This document shows positions 14,515-22,494 of a DNA stretch of 33,434 nt, piece by piece. The translations under genes were made by a program, and so were the position numbers. The notes below the pieces were generated by a model. The model made no database searches. It had not been told where the DNA came from and saw nothing but the letters and a program-made list of their open reading frames with translations. Source of the stretch: an uncultured Clostridia bacterium. GTDB taxonomy: Bacteria; Bacillota; Clostridia; Christensenellales; Borkfalkiaceae. Where the stretch lies: the NCBI GenBank assembly GCA_904373255.1, contig CAJFFD010000014.1:1187-34620 (forward strand). The letters are read 5' to 3'. How positions within the stretch are numbered: the first letter of the stretch is position 1; every line of letters begins with the position of its first letter.

Positions 14515-17043
14515 ATGTTTAAAATCACGGAAATTCAATGCGAATACAAAAATAACCCTATCGGGCTGGGGTGTACGGCTCCCCGCCTGATGTGGAAGCT
14601 ATCCTCCGACCCTGCCGCGCAAACGGCATACAGGGTCATTGTCAGCGCTTCGCGTACCGCTGCCGAGCGCGGCGTAGGGGATTTATGGGATAGCGGCGTC
14701 GTGCGCTCCGCAACCGCGTTCTGCGCGGAATATGCGGGGAAAAAACTCTCTTCGCGCATGCAGTGCTGGTGGCGGGTCACCGTTTTTTCGGGCGATTCGT
14801 ACGCGGAAAGCGAGGTCGGCTCTTTCGAAACGGGCTTGCTGTCCAGGAAGGATTGGAAGGGTACATGGGCGGCAATGCCCGCGCAGCGTTCGGGGGCAAC
14901 GATGCTCCTGCGCCGCGAATTCGACTTGCCCTGCACCCCTGTCCGCGCGCGCGCTTATGTCTGCGGGATCGGGTTCCACGAACTGTTCATCAACGGGCAG
15001 AAGACCGGTACCGCCGTACTCAACCCTTCCCTGACCGACTATTCCCGCCGCGTGCCGTGCTGCGCTTACGACATTACCCCCTCCCTCCGAACCGGCAAAA
15101 ATGTGTTGGGATTGGAAGTCGGGCAGGGCTGGAACGGCGCAAAACAGGCGTTGATTCAGGTCTATGCCGAGTGCGAAGACGGGCAGGAGACAGAAATCCA
15201 TTCCTCTGTAAACGGCGGGTGGTACGTTGCCGCCGGCCCCACGGTCGAGGCAAGCATTTACGACGGCGAAATCTACGATGCGCGCCTGGAGGAGTTTATA
15301 CCGAAAAACTGGTCGACGGCGGAATACACCGCTTCGGCTTCGAAGGGCTGGATGCCCTGTGTGTACAATCCCGGCCCTGCCGGTAAAATTGAAATGCAGT
15401 CCGTCGAGGAGGAATGCGTGCTGCGCGAATACAGGTGCCGTTCTCTGACCTCGATGGCGGACGGCAGCCTCGTGGCGGATATAGGCAGGAACATCGCCGG
15501 CTGGGTTCGCGTGCGCGTGCGCGGCAGGCGCGGCAGCCGTATCCGCCTGGAATACGGCGAGCGGCTGAAGCCGGACGGCAGTGTCGACCGCTGCAATCTC
15601 CGCAGCGCGAAAGCGACGGATCTGTATATCCTGAAGGGCGAAGGGGAGGAGGAATACGCCCCCCGGTTCACCTTCCACGGATTTCAGTATGTTCAGGTCT
15701 TTTTGGAGGACGGGTGCGAACTTTTATCGCTCCGCGGCGAACTCGTATGCAACGCTACGCGTGCCGCCGGTTCGTTTGAATGTTCCGACGGCGAGCTGAA
15801 CGCGCTCCACGCGATGGCGGAGATCACCGAGCGGAACAACCAGCAGGGCGTGCTTACCGACTGCCCGCAGCGCGACGAGCGCTTCGGCTGGCTGAACGAC
15901 CTGTCTTCCCGCCTCTATCAAACGGTATATAACTGCGGCATGGAGCGGTTTTTCCCGAAATTTGCGAACGATATTGCCGATACGCAGCTGGAAAACGGCG
16001 CCATTGCCGATACTGCCCCGTACTATACCGGCGGCAGACCGGCAGACCCCGTCTGCAATGCGTATCTGCTGATGCCGTTTTTCTCGTATCAGCTGTACGG
16101 CGACGCCCGCTTTGTGCGGCAGATCTACGGCGGCTGCAAAAAATGGGTCGACTTTCTCCTTTCGAAATCGGAAAATTACATAATGCAGTATTCGTATTAC
16201 GCCGATTGGGTCGCGCCCGAATGTTTCGGCGAGCATACCGATAACCTGTATGTTTCCTCCGTGTTCCTGTATTGGCAGCTGAAGCTGCTTTCCCGCCTGG
16301 CGGGGATTGCGGGCCGCGGCGAGGATGCCGCTGCTTATGCCGAACATGCCGAGCGCAGCGCCGCGGCGATCCGCGCCCGATATTACGATGCGCGCGCACA
16401 CCGGTTTGCCGGAGGAACGCAGGCGGCGGATGCGCTTGCGCTTTCCCTTGGAATTGCCGAAGAGGGCGAACGCGCCGCCGTGGCGGAAAACCTTGCGGCA
16501 AACGTGCGCAAACGCGGCTATCATTCCGCCTGCGGGAATATCGGGTACAGGCATCTGTTCTATGCCCTCGCCGACAACGGCTACTTCGAAACGGCGATGA
16601 GGATGCTGAAAAATCCGGAATATCCAGGCTGGGGATATATGCTCGCGAGCGGAGCGACCTCCGTGTGGGAGCGCTGGGAGAGCGAAATGAGCAGCGAAAT
16701 GGACTCCTTCGATCATCCCATGTTCGGCAGCTACGACGCGTTTTTATACCACTATCTGGGCGGCATCCGCATCGACGAAGATGCGTTTGCGTGCGACCGC
16801 GTCACCATTGAGCCGGTACTTGCGGAAGGGATCGGCTATGTCCGTTCTTCGTTCGGCACAGTGCGCGGAGAAATCCGCTGCGAATGGCGCAGGGAAGGGG
16901 AAAACGTCCTGCTGCACGCCGAAATCCCGCAGGGAGTTACGGCGAAGGTCGTGTTCGGCGGCAAAACATCGGTCGTCGGCTGCGGATACTATGACTTTTC
17001 CTGCGTAAGCAGCTGCGTATCCGCGATCGCCGCGGCGGAATAG
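14515..17043 (+). CDS. Alpha-L-rhamnosidase, GH78
   Basis: The 842-residue product (longer if an upstream start at 14443 or 14488 is used) has the GH78 layout. An N-terminal beta region covers residues ~1-330, and the catalytic (alpha/alpha)6 barrel opens with the signature DCPQRDERFGW (from residue 449). The second family motif is WERWES (residues 718-723) followed by FDHPMFGSYDAFLYHYLGGI. These two acidic motifs hold the acid and base that release terminal alpha-L-rhamnose. No signal peptide is visible, so it should act in the cytoplasm on imported oligosaccharides. The start MFKITEIQCEY was chosen for similarity to the family's usual N-terminus; the ribosome site there is weak. It lies 82 nt behind the surface-protein gene without an evident terminator between them. 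Confidence 0.92.
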   Translation: MFKITEIQCEYKNNPIGLGCTAPRLMWKLSSDPAAQTAYRVIVSASRTAAERGVGDLWDSGVVRSATAFCAEYAGKKLSSRMQCWWRVTVFSGDSYAESEVGSFETGLLSRKDWKGTWAAMPAQRSGATMLLRREFDLPCTPVRARAYVCGIGFHELFINGQKTGTAVLNPSLTDYSRRVPCCAYDITPSLRTGKNVLGLEVGQGWNGAKQALIQVYAECEDGQETEIHSSVNGGWYVAAGPTVEASIYDGEIYDARLEEFIPKNWSTAEYTASASKGWMPCVYNPGPAGKIEMQSVEEECVLREYRCRSLTSMADGSLVADIGRNIAGWVRVRVRGRRGSRIRLEYGERLKPDGSVDRCNLRSAKATDLYILKGEGEEEYAPRFTFHGFQYVQVFLEDGCELLSLRGELVCNATRAAGSFECSDGELNALHAMAEITERNNQQGVLTDCPQRDERFGWLNDLSSRLYQTVYNCGMERFFPKFANDIADTQLENGAIADTAPYYTGGRPADPVCNAYLLMPFFSYQLYGDARFVRQIYGGCKKWVDFLLSKSENYIMQYSYYADWVAPECFGEHTDNLYVSSVFLYWQLKLLSRLAGIAGRGEDAAAYAEHAERSAAAIRARYYDARAHRFAGGTQAADALALSLGIAEEGERAAVAENLAANVRKRGYHSACGNIGYRHLFYALADNGYFETAMRMLKNPEYPGWGYMLASGATSVWERWESEMSSEMDSFDHPMFGSYDAFLYHYLGGIRIDEDAFACDRVTIEPVLAEGIGYVRSSFGTVRGEIRCEWRREGENVLLHAEIPQGVTAKVVFGGKTSVVGCGYYDFSCVSSCVSAIAAAE

Positions 17044-17060
17044 CGGAGCGGAAAACAATA

Positions 17061-17104
17061 AAAAAGGAGTGACAGGCACGCGTGCGGAACCGGCGCTCCT
17101 TTTT
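17061..17104 (+). terminator. Terminator after the GH78 gene
   Basis: AAAAAGGAG (17061-17069) pairs with CTCCTTTTT (17096-17104) around a GC-rich interior that includes the palindrome GCACGCGTGC, 17 nt past the stop. A second, imperfect hairpin with a T6 run lies at about 17116-17157. Confidence 0.65.
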
Positions 17105-17214
17105 CTTTGGGCGGAAAACGCCCGTGCGGCATCCGTACTGACGGGCGGCGTTTTTTGCCGGCACGGAAGATCGGGCGCCCGTTTGGGAATTCATGAAAAA
17201 AGGAAAATACGGAA

Positions 17215-20025
17215 ATGACGGAACAATCGAAAAATATGTTTAGCGGAAAGAATATAACGGAAATGCTGCGGGGCGCCGACCTGAGCGCATTCCGCCCCGT
17301 CGTGTTCTGGAGCGTAAATTCCTGCCTGCAGGAGGATGAACTGCGCCGCCAGCTGCGCGAAATGAAGTCGTACGGGCTGGGCGGGGTCGTGTTCCACGCG
17401 CGGGCGGGCATGACGACGGAATACCTCTCCGAGGAATGGTTCCGCATGGTCGGCGTCAGCCTGCGGGAAGCGGCGTCGCTGGGAATGCGCGTGTGGATGT
17501 ACGACGAATTCGGCTGGCCGAGCGGATTCGTCGGCGGCAGGCTTCTCGCCGAACGCGAAAACCGTGCCCGCTATCTCGAATATGCGGTGAAGGACAGCTT
17601 CGATGCGGCGGCGTATGCCGTCTATTCTCTGGACGGCGGCGCTCCGCGCCTGCTTTCGCCGGGCGAGCGCGCGGAAAAATATCATACGCTCTATCTGCGC
17701 TATTCCGACGCTTATGCCGATATTCTCAATCCCGACGTCACCGATCAATTCATTGCGGCAACGTACGAGCCGTATTGCGAGCGTTTTGCCGCGTCGTTCG
17801 GCAAGGAGCTTATCGGATTTTTTACCGACGAGCCGCAGTATTACCGCTATGCCACGCCCGTTTCCAAGGTCACCGAGGCAGAATACGCAAGACAGTACGG
17901 CGAGGACTTGAAGAGCGGGCTTATCTATCTGTTTCTGGAGGACGAGCGCGGCTATCCGTTCCGCGTCAGGTACTATAACCTGATGAACAGGCTCTATTGC
18001 GAAAATTATTACAAAAAATTGTACGACTGGTGCAGCGCGCACGGCTGCATGCTCACCGGCCACAGCGTCGAAGAAACGTTCTTTTTTACGCAGATGTGGG
18101 GCGGCGCGGATTGCGCCACAAGCTACCTGTACGAGCATATCCCCGCCATCGACAACCTCGCCAAGTATTCGCCCGCATCCATATCGGCGAAAAATGTCGG
18201 TTCGGTCGCCGCGCAAACGGGCAAAAACCTGGTCATGACCGAAACATTCGGCTGCAGCAGCTACGGCGTAACCCCGCGAGAACTTCGCCTGATCGGCGAT
18301 AAACAGTATGTGTTCGGCGTCGATCTTATGTGCCAGCATCTGTACAACTATTCGCTGGCGGGGCAGGGGAAGATCGATCATCCCGTTTCTTTCGGCCGCA
18401 CGCTGCCGTGGATCGGCGGGTATAAGACGATGAACGATTATTTTGCGGCGCTGGGGTATCTGATCGCTTCCTCAAGGGAGGAGGCGCAGGTCGCCGTCGT
18501 AACGCCGATGGAGAGCGTCTATCTGGATTATATCCGCCTGCATGAAGACGCCGCGCGCGAGAACGTCGATATAGGGTTCGCCGAAATCGCCGCGCAGCTG
18601 AAAAAACGGGGCGTGGCATATCATTTCGCCAACGAAAAGGTTCTGGAAAAACTCGGCGGCGTGCAGGGCGGCAGGCTTACGGTGGGCGGGCGCGCATACA
18701 GCGCAGTCCTTTTGGCGAATTGCCGCGAATTGAAGGGCAATACCGTGCGCCTTCTCGGTCAGCTCCTCGCGGAAGGAGGGAAGCTCGCCGCAGCCGGCGC
18801 ACAGCCGATGTATGCAGACGGTGTGCGCACCGACCTTTCGTCCGTCCGCGCAAACATCACGCTTGCGGAACTTCCCGTCCCCGGCGCCGTGCGCGATGCC
18901 GCGCTGGATTATACGCTGCGCACCCTCCCCGGCGGAAAGCGGTTTTTCTTCGGCGTGAACGAGAGCGATCATTCCGTCCGCGTGGAACTGAACGGCTCTT
19001 TTTCGCAAATCGATGCGGAAACTCTGGAAGGGTACGCGCCGCAGAGCGTCTTCGAGGTTCCGCCGCACGGCTCGCTGCTTGCGGAAGAAAACGGGGATTA
19101 TTCCCTCGCCCCCGTCCGAGCGGAGCATATGCGGGAGATCGTGCCCGAATTTTACTCCGCCGGGCAGAATTGCCTTACCATCGAAAACGTCAGCGTCGGG
19201 CTGGAAAACGGCGAGGTTCTGAACGGGTATCTGTACGGCGTATACGAAACGTTGGTCAAGCGCGGCTACCGCGGGAAGATCCATGTTTCCTTTTCCTTCC
19301 GAAGCGACGCCGCGCGCAGCATCCGCCTTACTGCGGAAAAGCAGGAAGTCCGGAACGAACGGTTCAACGGCGAGCCGATTCTTTCGTTTGCGCAGAGCGA
19401 AGAGGATATAAATTTCAAAACGGCTCGCCTGCAGGCGCGCCGGGGCGAAAACGTGTACGAGTATGACGCTGAACTTACGGACGCCGCGCAGGTTCGTTCC
19501 GTACTGTTTGAGGCGGGGGTACCCGAAAGTCTGCGGAATTGCTTCAGCTATTCGACCTATATGGAGCAGATCTATATTGAGGGCGAATTCGACGTAAAAA
19601 ACGGCGAGTTGGTCGCCGCCCGCCCGAAAACGGCAGGGAATCTTACGGCACAGGGCATGGAAAATTTCTGCGGCTGTGCCGAATATACCTTTACGGCTAA
19701 GGCGGAGGGCCGCGTCCGTCTGCGTCCCGTCGGAAAGTTTGCCATGTGCGAAATTTTCTGCGAAGGGAAAAGGGCGGCGGTTCTGCTGGGCGACAGCGCC
19801 GAAATGGAACTGGGTGCGGGAACGCATATCTTTACCGTGCGATGCACGTCCACGATGCGCAACCGTTACGGAGCCTTCCACTGCGTACGGGATGAAGGGC
19901 AGGGCGTTTCCCCCGATTGCTTTACGCTGCGCGGAAAGTGGACGGACGAACATACCAATCCGGACTATACGGCGGAGCGCAAAACCGAGCCGTTCGGTCT
20001 GTATTCGGTTATTCTGACGTATTGA
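17215..20025 (+). CDS. GH106-like glycoside hydrolase (putative alpha-L-rhamnosidase)
   Basis: The 936-residue protein lacks a signal peptide and resembles the GH106 rhamnosidase-related family. Residues ~25-110 show VVFWSVNSCLQEDELRRQL, MKSYGLGGVVFHARAG, YLSEEWF and MYDEFGWPSGFVGG, which are typical of this group. Further acidic motifs in the barrel are IGFFTDEPQYYR and LTGHSVEET, then LVMTETFGCSSYG. The C-terminal ~350 residues are beta-rich, as in the family. Start ATG at 17215 is preceded by AAAGGA about 10 nt upstream; ATG at 17236 is an alternative. Together with the GH78 enzyme it would dismantle rhamnose-branched oligosaccharides in the cytoplasm. The family call is by motif memory, so the exact GH number is less certain than hydrolase function. 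Confidence 0.8.
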   Translation: MTEQSKNMFSGKNITEMLRGADLSAFRPVVFWSVNSCLQEDELRRQLREMKSYGLGGVVFHARAGMTTEYLSEEWFRMVGVSLREAASLGMRVWMYDEFGWPSGFVGGRLLAERENRARYLEYAVKDSFDAAAYAVYSLDGGAPRLLSPGERAEKYHTLYLRYSDAYADILNPDVTDQFIAATYEPYCERFAASFGKELIGFFTDEPQYYRYATPVSKVTEAEYARQYGEDLKSGLIYLFLEDERGYPFRVRYYNLMNRLYCENYYKKLYDWCSAHGCMLTGHSVEETFFFTQMWGGADCATSYLYEHIPAIDNLAKYSPASISAKNVGSVAAQTGKNLVMTETFGCSSYGVTPRELRLIGDKQYVFGVDLMCQHLYNYSLAGQGKIDHPVSFGRTLPWIGGYKTMNDYFAALGYLIASSREEAQVAVVTPMESVYLDYIRLHEDAARENVDIGFAEIAAQLKKRGVAYHFANEKVLEKLGGVQGGRLTVGGRAYSAVLLANCRELKGNTVRLLGQLLAEGGKLAAAGAQPMYADGVRTDLSSVRANITLAELPVPGAVRDAALDYTLRTLPGGKRFFFGVNESDHSVRVELNGSFSQIDAETLEGYAPQSVFEVPPHGSLLAEENGDYSLAPVRAEHMREIVPEFYSAGQNCLTIENVSVGLENGEVLNGYLYGVYETLVKRGYRGKIHVSFSFRSDAARSIRLTAEKQEVRNERFNGEPILSFAQSEEDINFKTARLQARRGENVYEYDAELTDAAQVRSVLFEAGVPESLRNCFSYSTYMEQIYIEGEFDVKNGELVAARPKTAGNLTAQGMENFCGCAEYTFTAKAEGRVRLRPVGKFAMCEIFCEGKRAAVLLGDSAEMELGAGTHIFTVRCTSTMRNRYGAFHCVRDEGQGVSPDCFTLRGKWTDEHTNPDYTAERKTEPFGLYSVILTY

Positions 20026-20126
20026 GCAGGCGAAAAAGTTTTGCGCGGGCGGAACACGGCGACCGTGCGGCGGTATGCAAAGTTTGGAAAAATGCTCCGA
20101 TTCCCGGCAAAAAATTATATCCGGAG

Positions 20127-20149
20127 GGATGCCCAAGTACGGGGCATCC
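20127..20149 (+). terminator. Terminator after the GH106-like gene
   Basis: GGATGCCC (20127-20134) pairs with GGGCATCC (20142-20149), followed by TTTCTT. A further 10-bp hairpin lies at 20167-20189 (loop TCG). Confidence 0.65.
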
Positions 20150-20234
20150 TTTCTTGTATAGCGAAAACCCCGCGGATCGTCCGCGGGGTCGCAAAAGGGG
20201 GTGCCGGTTTATAAAAGGAGCGGAGTCCGCCAAA

Positions 20235-20274
20235 AAAACAAACAACCCGCGCAAAAACGCGGGTTGTTTGTTTT
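20235..20274 (-). terminator. Strong bidirectional terminator of the HTH-VWA operon
   Basis: A perfect 17-bp stem (20235-20251 with 20258-20274) has a GC core next to the loop CAAAAA and A/T tracts outside. It lies 4 nt past the end of the 94-residue gene on the minus strand. Confidence 0.9.
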
Positions 20275-20278
20275 CGCT

Positions 20279-20563
20279 TTATTTGAGGCTTGTCGGGCAG
20301 GAATAAATTTTATCGCGCGTGAATTGTTTTCTTAACTCTTGCGCGAACCGATTCGCTTCTTCCTTCCCGAATCTCTTTGCTTCGGCAAAATTATCGCGCC
20401 ACGTTCCGTCTGCGCAATAGTAGTAAGTTTTTCCCTCACTCGTTGCCTTTATGTAATAATATATTTCGGGATTAGCCGAAACGGAGTCAGGGTCGGGAGT
20501 GAAGGGGACTTCCTTGATCGACCCGGTAACGTAGATGCCGTGCCTGAATTTGTTTGTACCCAT
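20279..20563 (-). CDS. Hypothetical protein, 94 aa, third gene of HTH-VWA operon
   Basis: No family recognised. The start MGTNKFRHG at 20563 is chosen for the AAGGAGG site 6 nt upstream rather than the longer reading. The N-terminal half is beta-like (HGIYVTGSIKEVPF, EIYYYIKATSEGKTYYYCADGTW) and the C-terminal half is helical and basic (AEAKRFGKEEANRFAQELRKQF). This build recalls small single-domain binding proteins, but nothing firm can be said. It is the last gene of a leftward three-gene operon, 21 nt after the VWA gene, and is followed by a strong terminator. Confidence 0.8.
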   Translation of the reverse strand: MGTNKFRHGIYVTGSIKEVPFTPDPDSVSANPEIYYYIKATSEGKTYYYCADGTWRDNFAEAKRFGKEEANRFAQELRKQFTRDKIYSCPTSLK

Positions 20564-20584
20564 GCTTTCCTCCTTATGCTGCAA

Positions 20585-21295
20585 TTATTGTTTTTCGTCG
20601 TTACCGCCGCGCTTCGGCAGCCGCGCACGGTTTTGGCGTTTTTCCGGCTGCCCGTCCGCCTGTTCCGGCGGCTCGGGTTCTAGGCAAGCCCTCCAGTTCT
20701 CAGCCGAAAGGTTCATCCGCTTTGCGGAAATAAATTCGCTCATCGCGAGGCAGCTTCGCTCGATCCCGTATGCGTTGTTGGAGTAGCGCGCTGTTCTGTC
20801 TGCGGAGATGCCCAGGCTGCGCGCCGCGCCGAAGGCGTCGATGTCCGCGCCGAGGAACAAAAATTCCCAGGAGTATTTCTCCTTTTGGTGCGCGATTTTT
20901 TCTTTTTCCTCCTCCAAGGAATACTCGCGGCTGGCATTTTCCGCGCCGTCCGTCGTGATGATCACGATCACTTTCGCGGGGCGTTCAGCCTCCGGCGTGT
21001 CGCGCAATTGCGCGCCGACGACATCGATCGCCGTGCCGACGGCGTCGAGCAGGGCGGTCGAGCCGCGCGCGTAATATTCCTTTTCGGTGAGGGGTTTGAC
21101 GTCGCGAAGACTTGCGCGGCTGTACAGCACTTTTGAAACCGAGTCGAATAAAACGGTGGTCACGCGCGCCTCTCCCGCGAGCGCTTTTTGCTTTTCGATC
21201 ATCCCGTTGAACCCGCCGATCGTGTCCTGCTCTCTTCCTGCCATCGAACCGCTGCGGTCTAAAATGAATACCAGTTCTGTCAGATTTTCGTTCAT
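20585..21295 (-). CDS. VWA-domain protein with intact MIDAS
   Basis: The 236-residue cytoplasmic protein is essentially one von Willebrand factor A domain. The metal-ion site is complete: DRSGSM (Asp13, Ser15, Ser17), the threonine in GSTALLDA, and the aspartate in IITTDGAEN. It ends in a charged, low-complexity tail (PEPPEQADGQPEKRQNRARL). The start at 21295 follows GGAGGTG and overlaps the stop of the upstream HTH gene as ATGA, so the two are translationally coupled. The longer reading to 21571 adds only Arg-rich out-of-frame sequence from the HTH gene and is rejected. VWA domains bind partner proteins via Mg2+; the partner here is probably encoded in the operon (inference). Confidence 0.9.
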   Translation of the reverse strand: MNENLTELVFILDRSGSMAGREQDTIGGFNGMIEKQKALAGEARVTTVLFDSVSKVLYSRASLRDVKPLTEKEYYARGSTALLDAVGTAIDVVGAQLRDTPEAERPAKVIVIITTDGAENASREYSLEEEKEKIAHQKEKYSWEFLFLGADIDAFGAARSLGISADRTARYSNNAYGIERSCLAMSEFISAKRMNLSAENWRACLEPEPPEQADGQPEKRQNRARLPKRGGNDEKQ

Positions 21296-22326
21296 TGCAC
21301 ACCTCCGTCTTTGTCGTTTTCGCTCTCTTCGGGTTCGGCGCTTTCCGGCTCCTGCGCCGGATCGCCGCCCGCCTGTGCGTTCTCTTCCGCCTGCTTTTTT
21401 GCGCGCAGCTCCGCGAGCCTGCCCTGCAGTTCGGCTAGGTTTTGTTCCAGAATCGCGATGATGTCGTCGTGGTTGACCGCAAAGGTGAACGTGGCGATAA
21501 AGTAACCGTCGATGCCCTCGTAACCGGCGGGCATATCGTCGAAGGGGCAGCTGTTGCAGGCTACGCCGCAAAGCAGCCCGATTTCGCAGAACGGCTTTAA
21601 AAATTCGCTTTCCAGCTTATTTTCGATGATTTCCGATTCGTCGTCGCATTCGCGTACGGATTTGCCGTAATCGAGCCAGTCCCAGCGGAAAATTCGCTCC
21701 GCCTCTTCACTGCCCAGGGTCGCCTCCACATACCTGCCGCGCTTATAGCGCAGAACGACGTCGCACATCGCATAAATTTCGCCGTCGTCGTCCGTTTCGG
21801 TGTTGGAAACGAGTTCATATACAAATTCGCGCTGTTCCTCCGTCAGCTCCTTCAGGCGCTCAATGTTCCAGGCGCGGCGGCTCCTGAAGAATTCCTCCGC
21901 ATCCCGCCGCGCGAGAGGTTCAGACATATCGAAGGAACAGCAATCCATTCGCGCTCTTTCGCAAATGGGGGGATCGATTTGCGAAAGTTGTCGCAGCGCC
22001 GAAACCGGAGGCTGCGGCAGCCGCGGCGGGGCGAATTGCTCGGCGGGAATCACGGTTGTGAGTACCTCTTCGAGCGGCTTGCCCATAATTTTTGCGATCG
22101 CCACCAGCGCGCGCATATCCTTGGGGAGCGAACCGCGGCGCTCGTACGTCCAAACGTCGTTGTTCGAATAAATTTTCCCGCGGTCGGGGTATACCGCCAT
22201 ATACGCGTTGATCAGATCCGCAAAATCCTGGCGGTTCAGATTGTTCGCAAAGATATATGCCTGTATGTTTTTGCTGAACGGGCTTGGCTCCTGCTTCGGC
22301 TTCTTTTTGATGATCGGTTCCTGCAT
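21292..22326 (-). CDS. HTH-domain protein of unknown function, 344 aa
   Basis: Residues ~15-95 look like an XRE-type helix-turn-helix (SKNIQAYIFANNLNRQDFADLI, then SNNDVWTYERRGSLP and MRALVAIAKIMGKPLEEVL). The central and C-terminal parts match no family I know. They include paired cysteines (ICERARMDCCSF; LLCGVACNSCPFDD) that could bind metal or form a redox site. A coiled-coil-like stretch precedes the acidic tail (ILEQNLAELQGRLAELRAKKQ). The start at 22326 follows GGAGGG at 5-nt spacing. It is the first gene of the operon with the VWA protein and the 94-residue protein. A promoter with an inverted repeat at the -35 suggests autorepression by the HTH domain (inference). Confidence 0.82.
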   Translation of the reverse strand: MQEPIIKKKPKQEPSPFSKNIQAYIFANNLNRQDFADLINAYMAVYPDRGKIYSNNDVWTYERRGSLPKDMRALVAIAKIMGKPLEEVLTTVIPAEQFAPPRLPQPPVSALRQLSQIDPPICERARMDCCSFDMSEPLARRDAEEFFRSRRAWNIERLKELTEEQREFVYELVSNTETDDDGEIYAMCDVVLRYKRGRYVEATLGSEEAERIFRWDWLDYGKSVRECDDESEIIENKLESEFLKPFCEIGLLCGVACNSCPFDDMPAGYEGIDGYFIATFTFAVNHDDIIAILEQNLAELQGRLAELRAKKQAEENAQAGGDPAQEPESAEPEESENDKDGGVQ

Positions 22327-22357
22327 ATTTTCCCTCCGCAATGTATTTGCAGGGTAT

Positions 22358-22386
22358 AGTGTAACAGATTTTTCCGAATTGAGCAA
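22358..22386 (-). promoter_or_regulatory. Promoter of the HTH-VWA operon
   Basis: Minus strand TTGCTC (22381-22386), 17-nt spacer, TACACT (22358-22363). The start codon is 32 nt further on. Confidence 0.55.
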
Positions 22387-22401
22387 CTACCGTCTGTAGT
22401 T
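22385..22401. promoter_or_regulatory. Candidate operator overlapping the -35 of the HTH-VWA operon
   Basis: Inverted repeat AACTAC-CGTCT-GTAGTT; its left arm overlaps the -35 hexamer by two bases. The position fits binding by the HTH protein encoded downstream. Confidence 0.4.
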
Positions 22402-22440
22402 ATTTTATGCGAACCTGTGCGGAGCGGCGCAGAAAACGGG

Positions 22441-22463
22441 CGCGCCGGCATTTTTCCGGCGCG
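22441..22463. other. GC-rich hairpin upstream of the M1 peptidase gene
   Basis: CGCGCCGG (22441-22448) pairs with CCGGCGCG (22456-22463) around a T-rich loop, 32 nt before the peptidase start. It could be a leader structure. Confidence 0.4.
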
Positions 22464-22494
22464 TGGATAATATGTATAGGGCGGAGGGTTTTGC

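Noticed and set aside
17191-18381. 396-codon minus-strand frame (and similar ones at 4487-5965, 6336-7739, 18472-20136, 27804-29159)
   Set aside because: All are antisense shadows of clearly recognisable plus-strand genes with family motifs.
21296-21571. Arg-rich N-terminal extension of the VWA protein
   Set aside because: It lies out of frame inside the HTH gene; the start at 21295 has its own GGAGGTG site.
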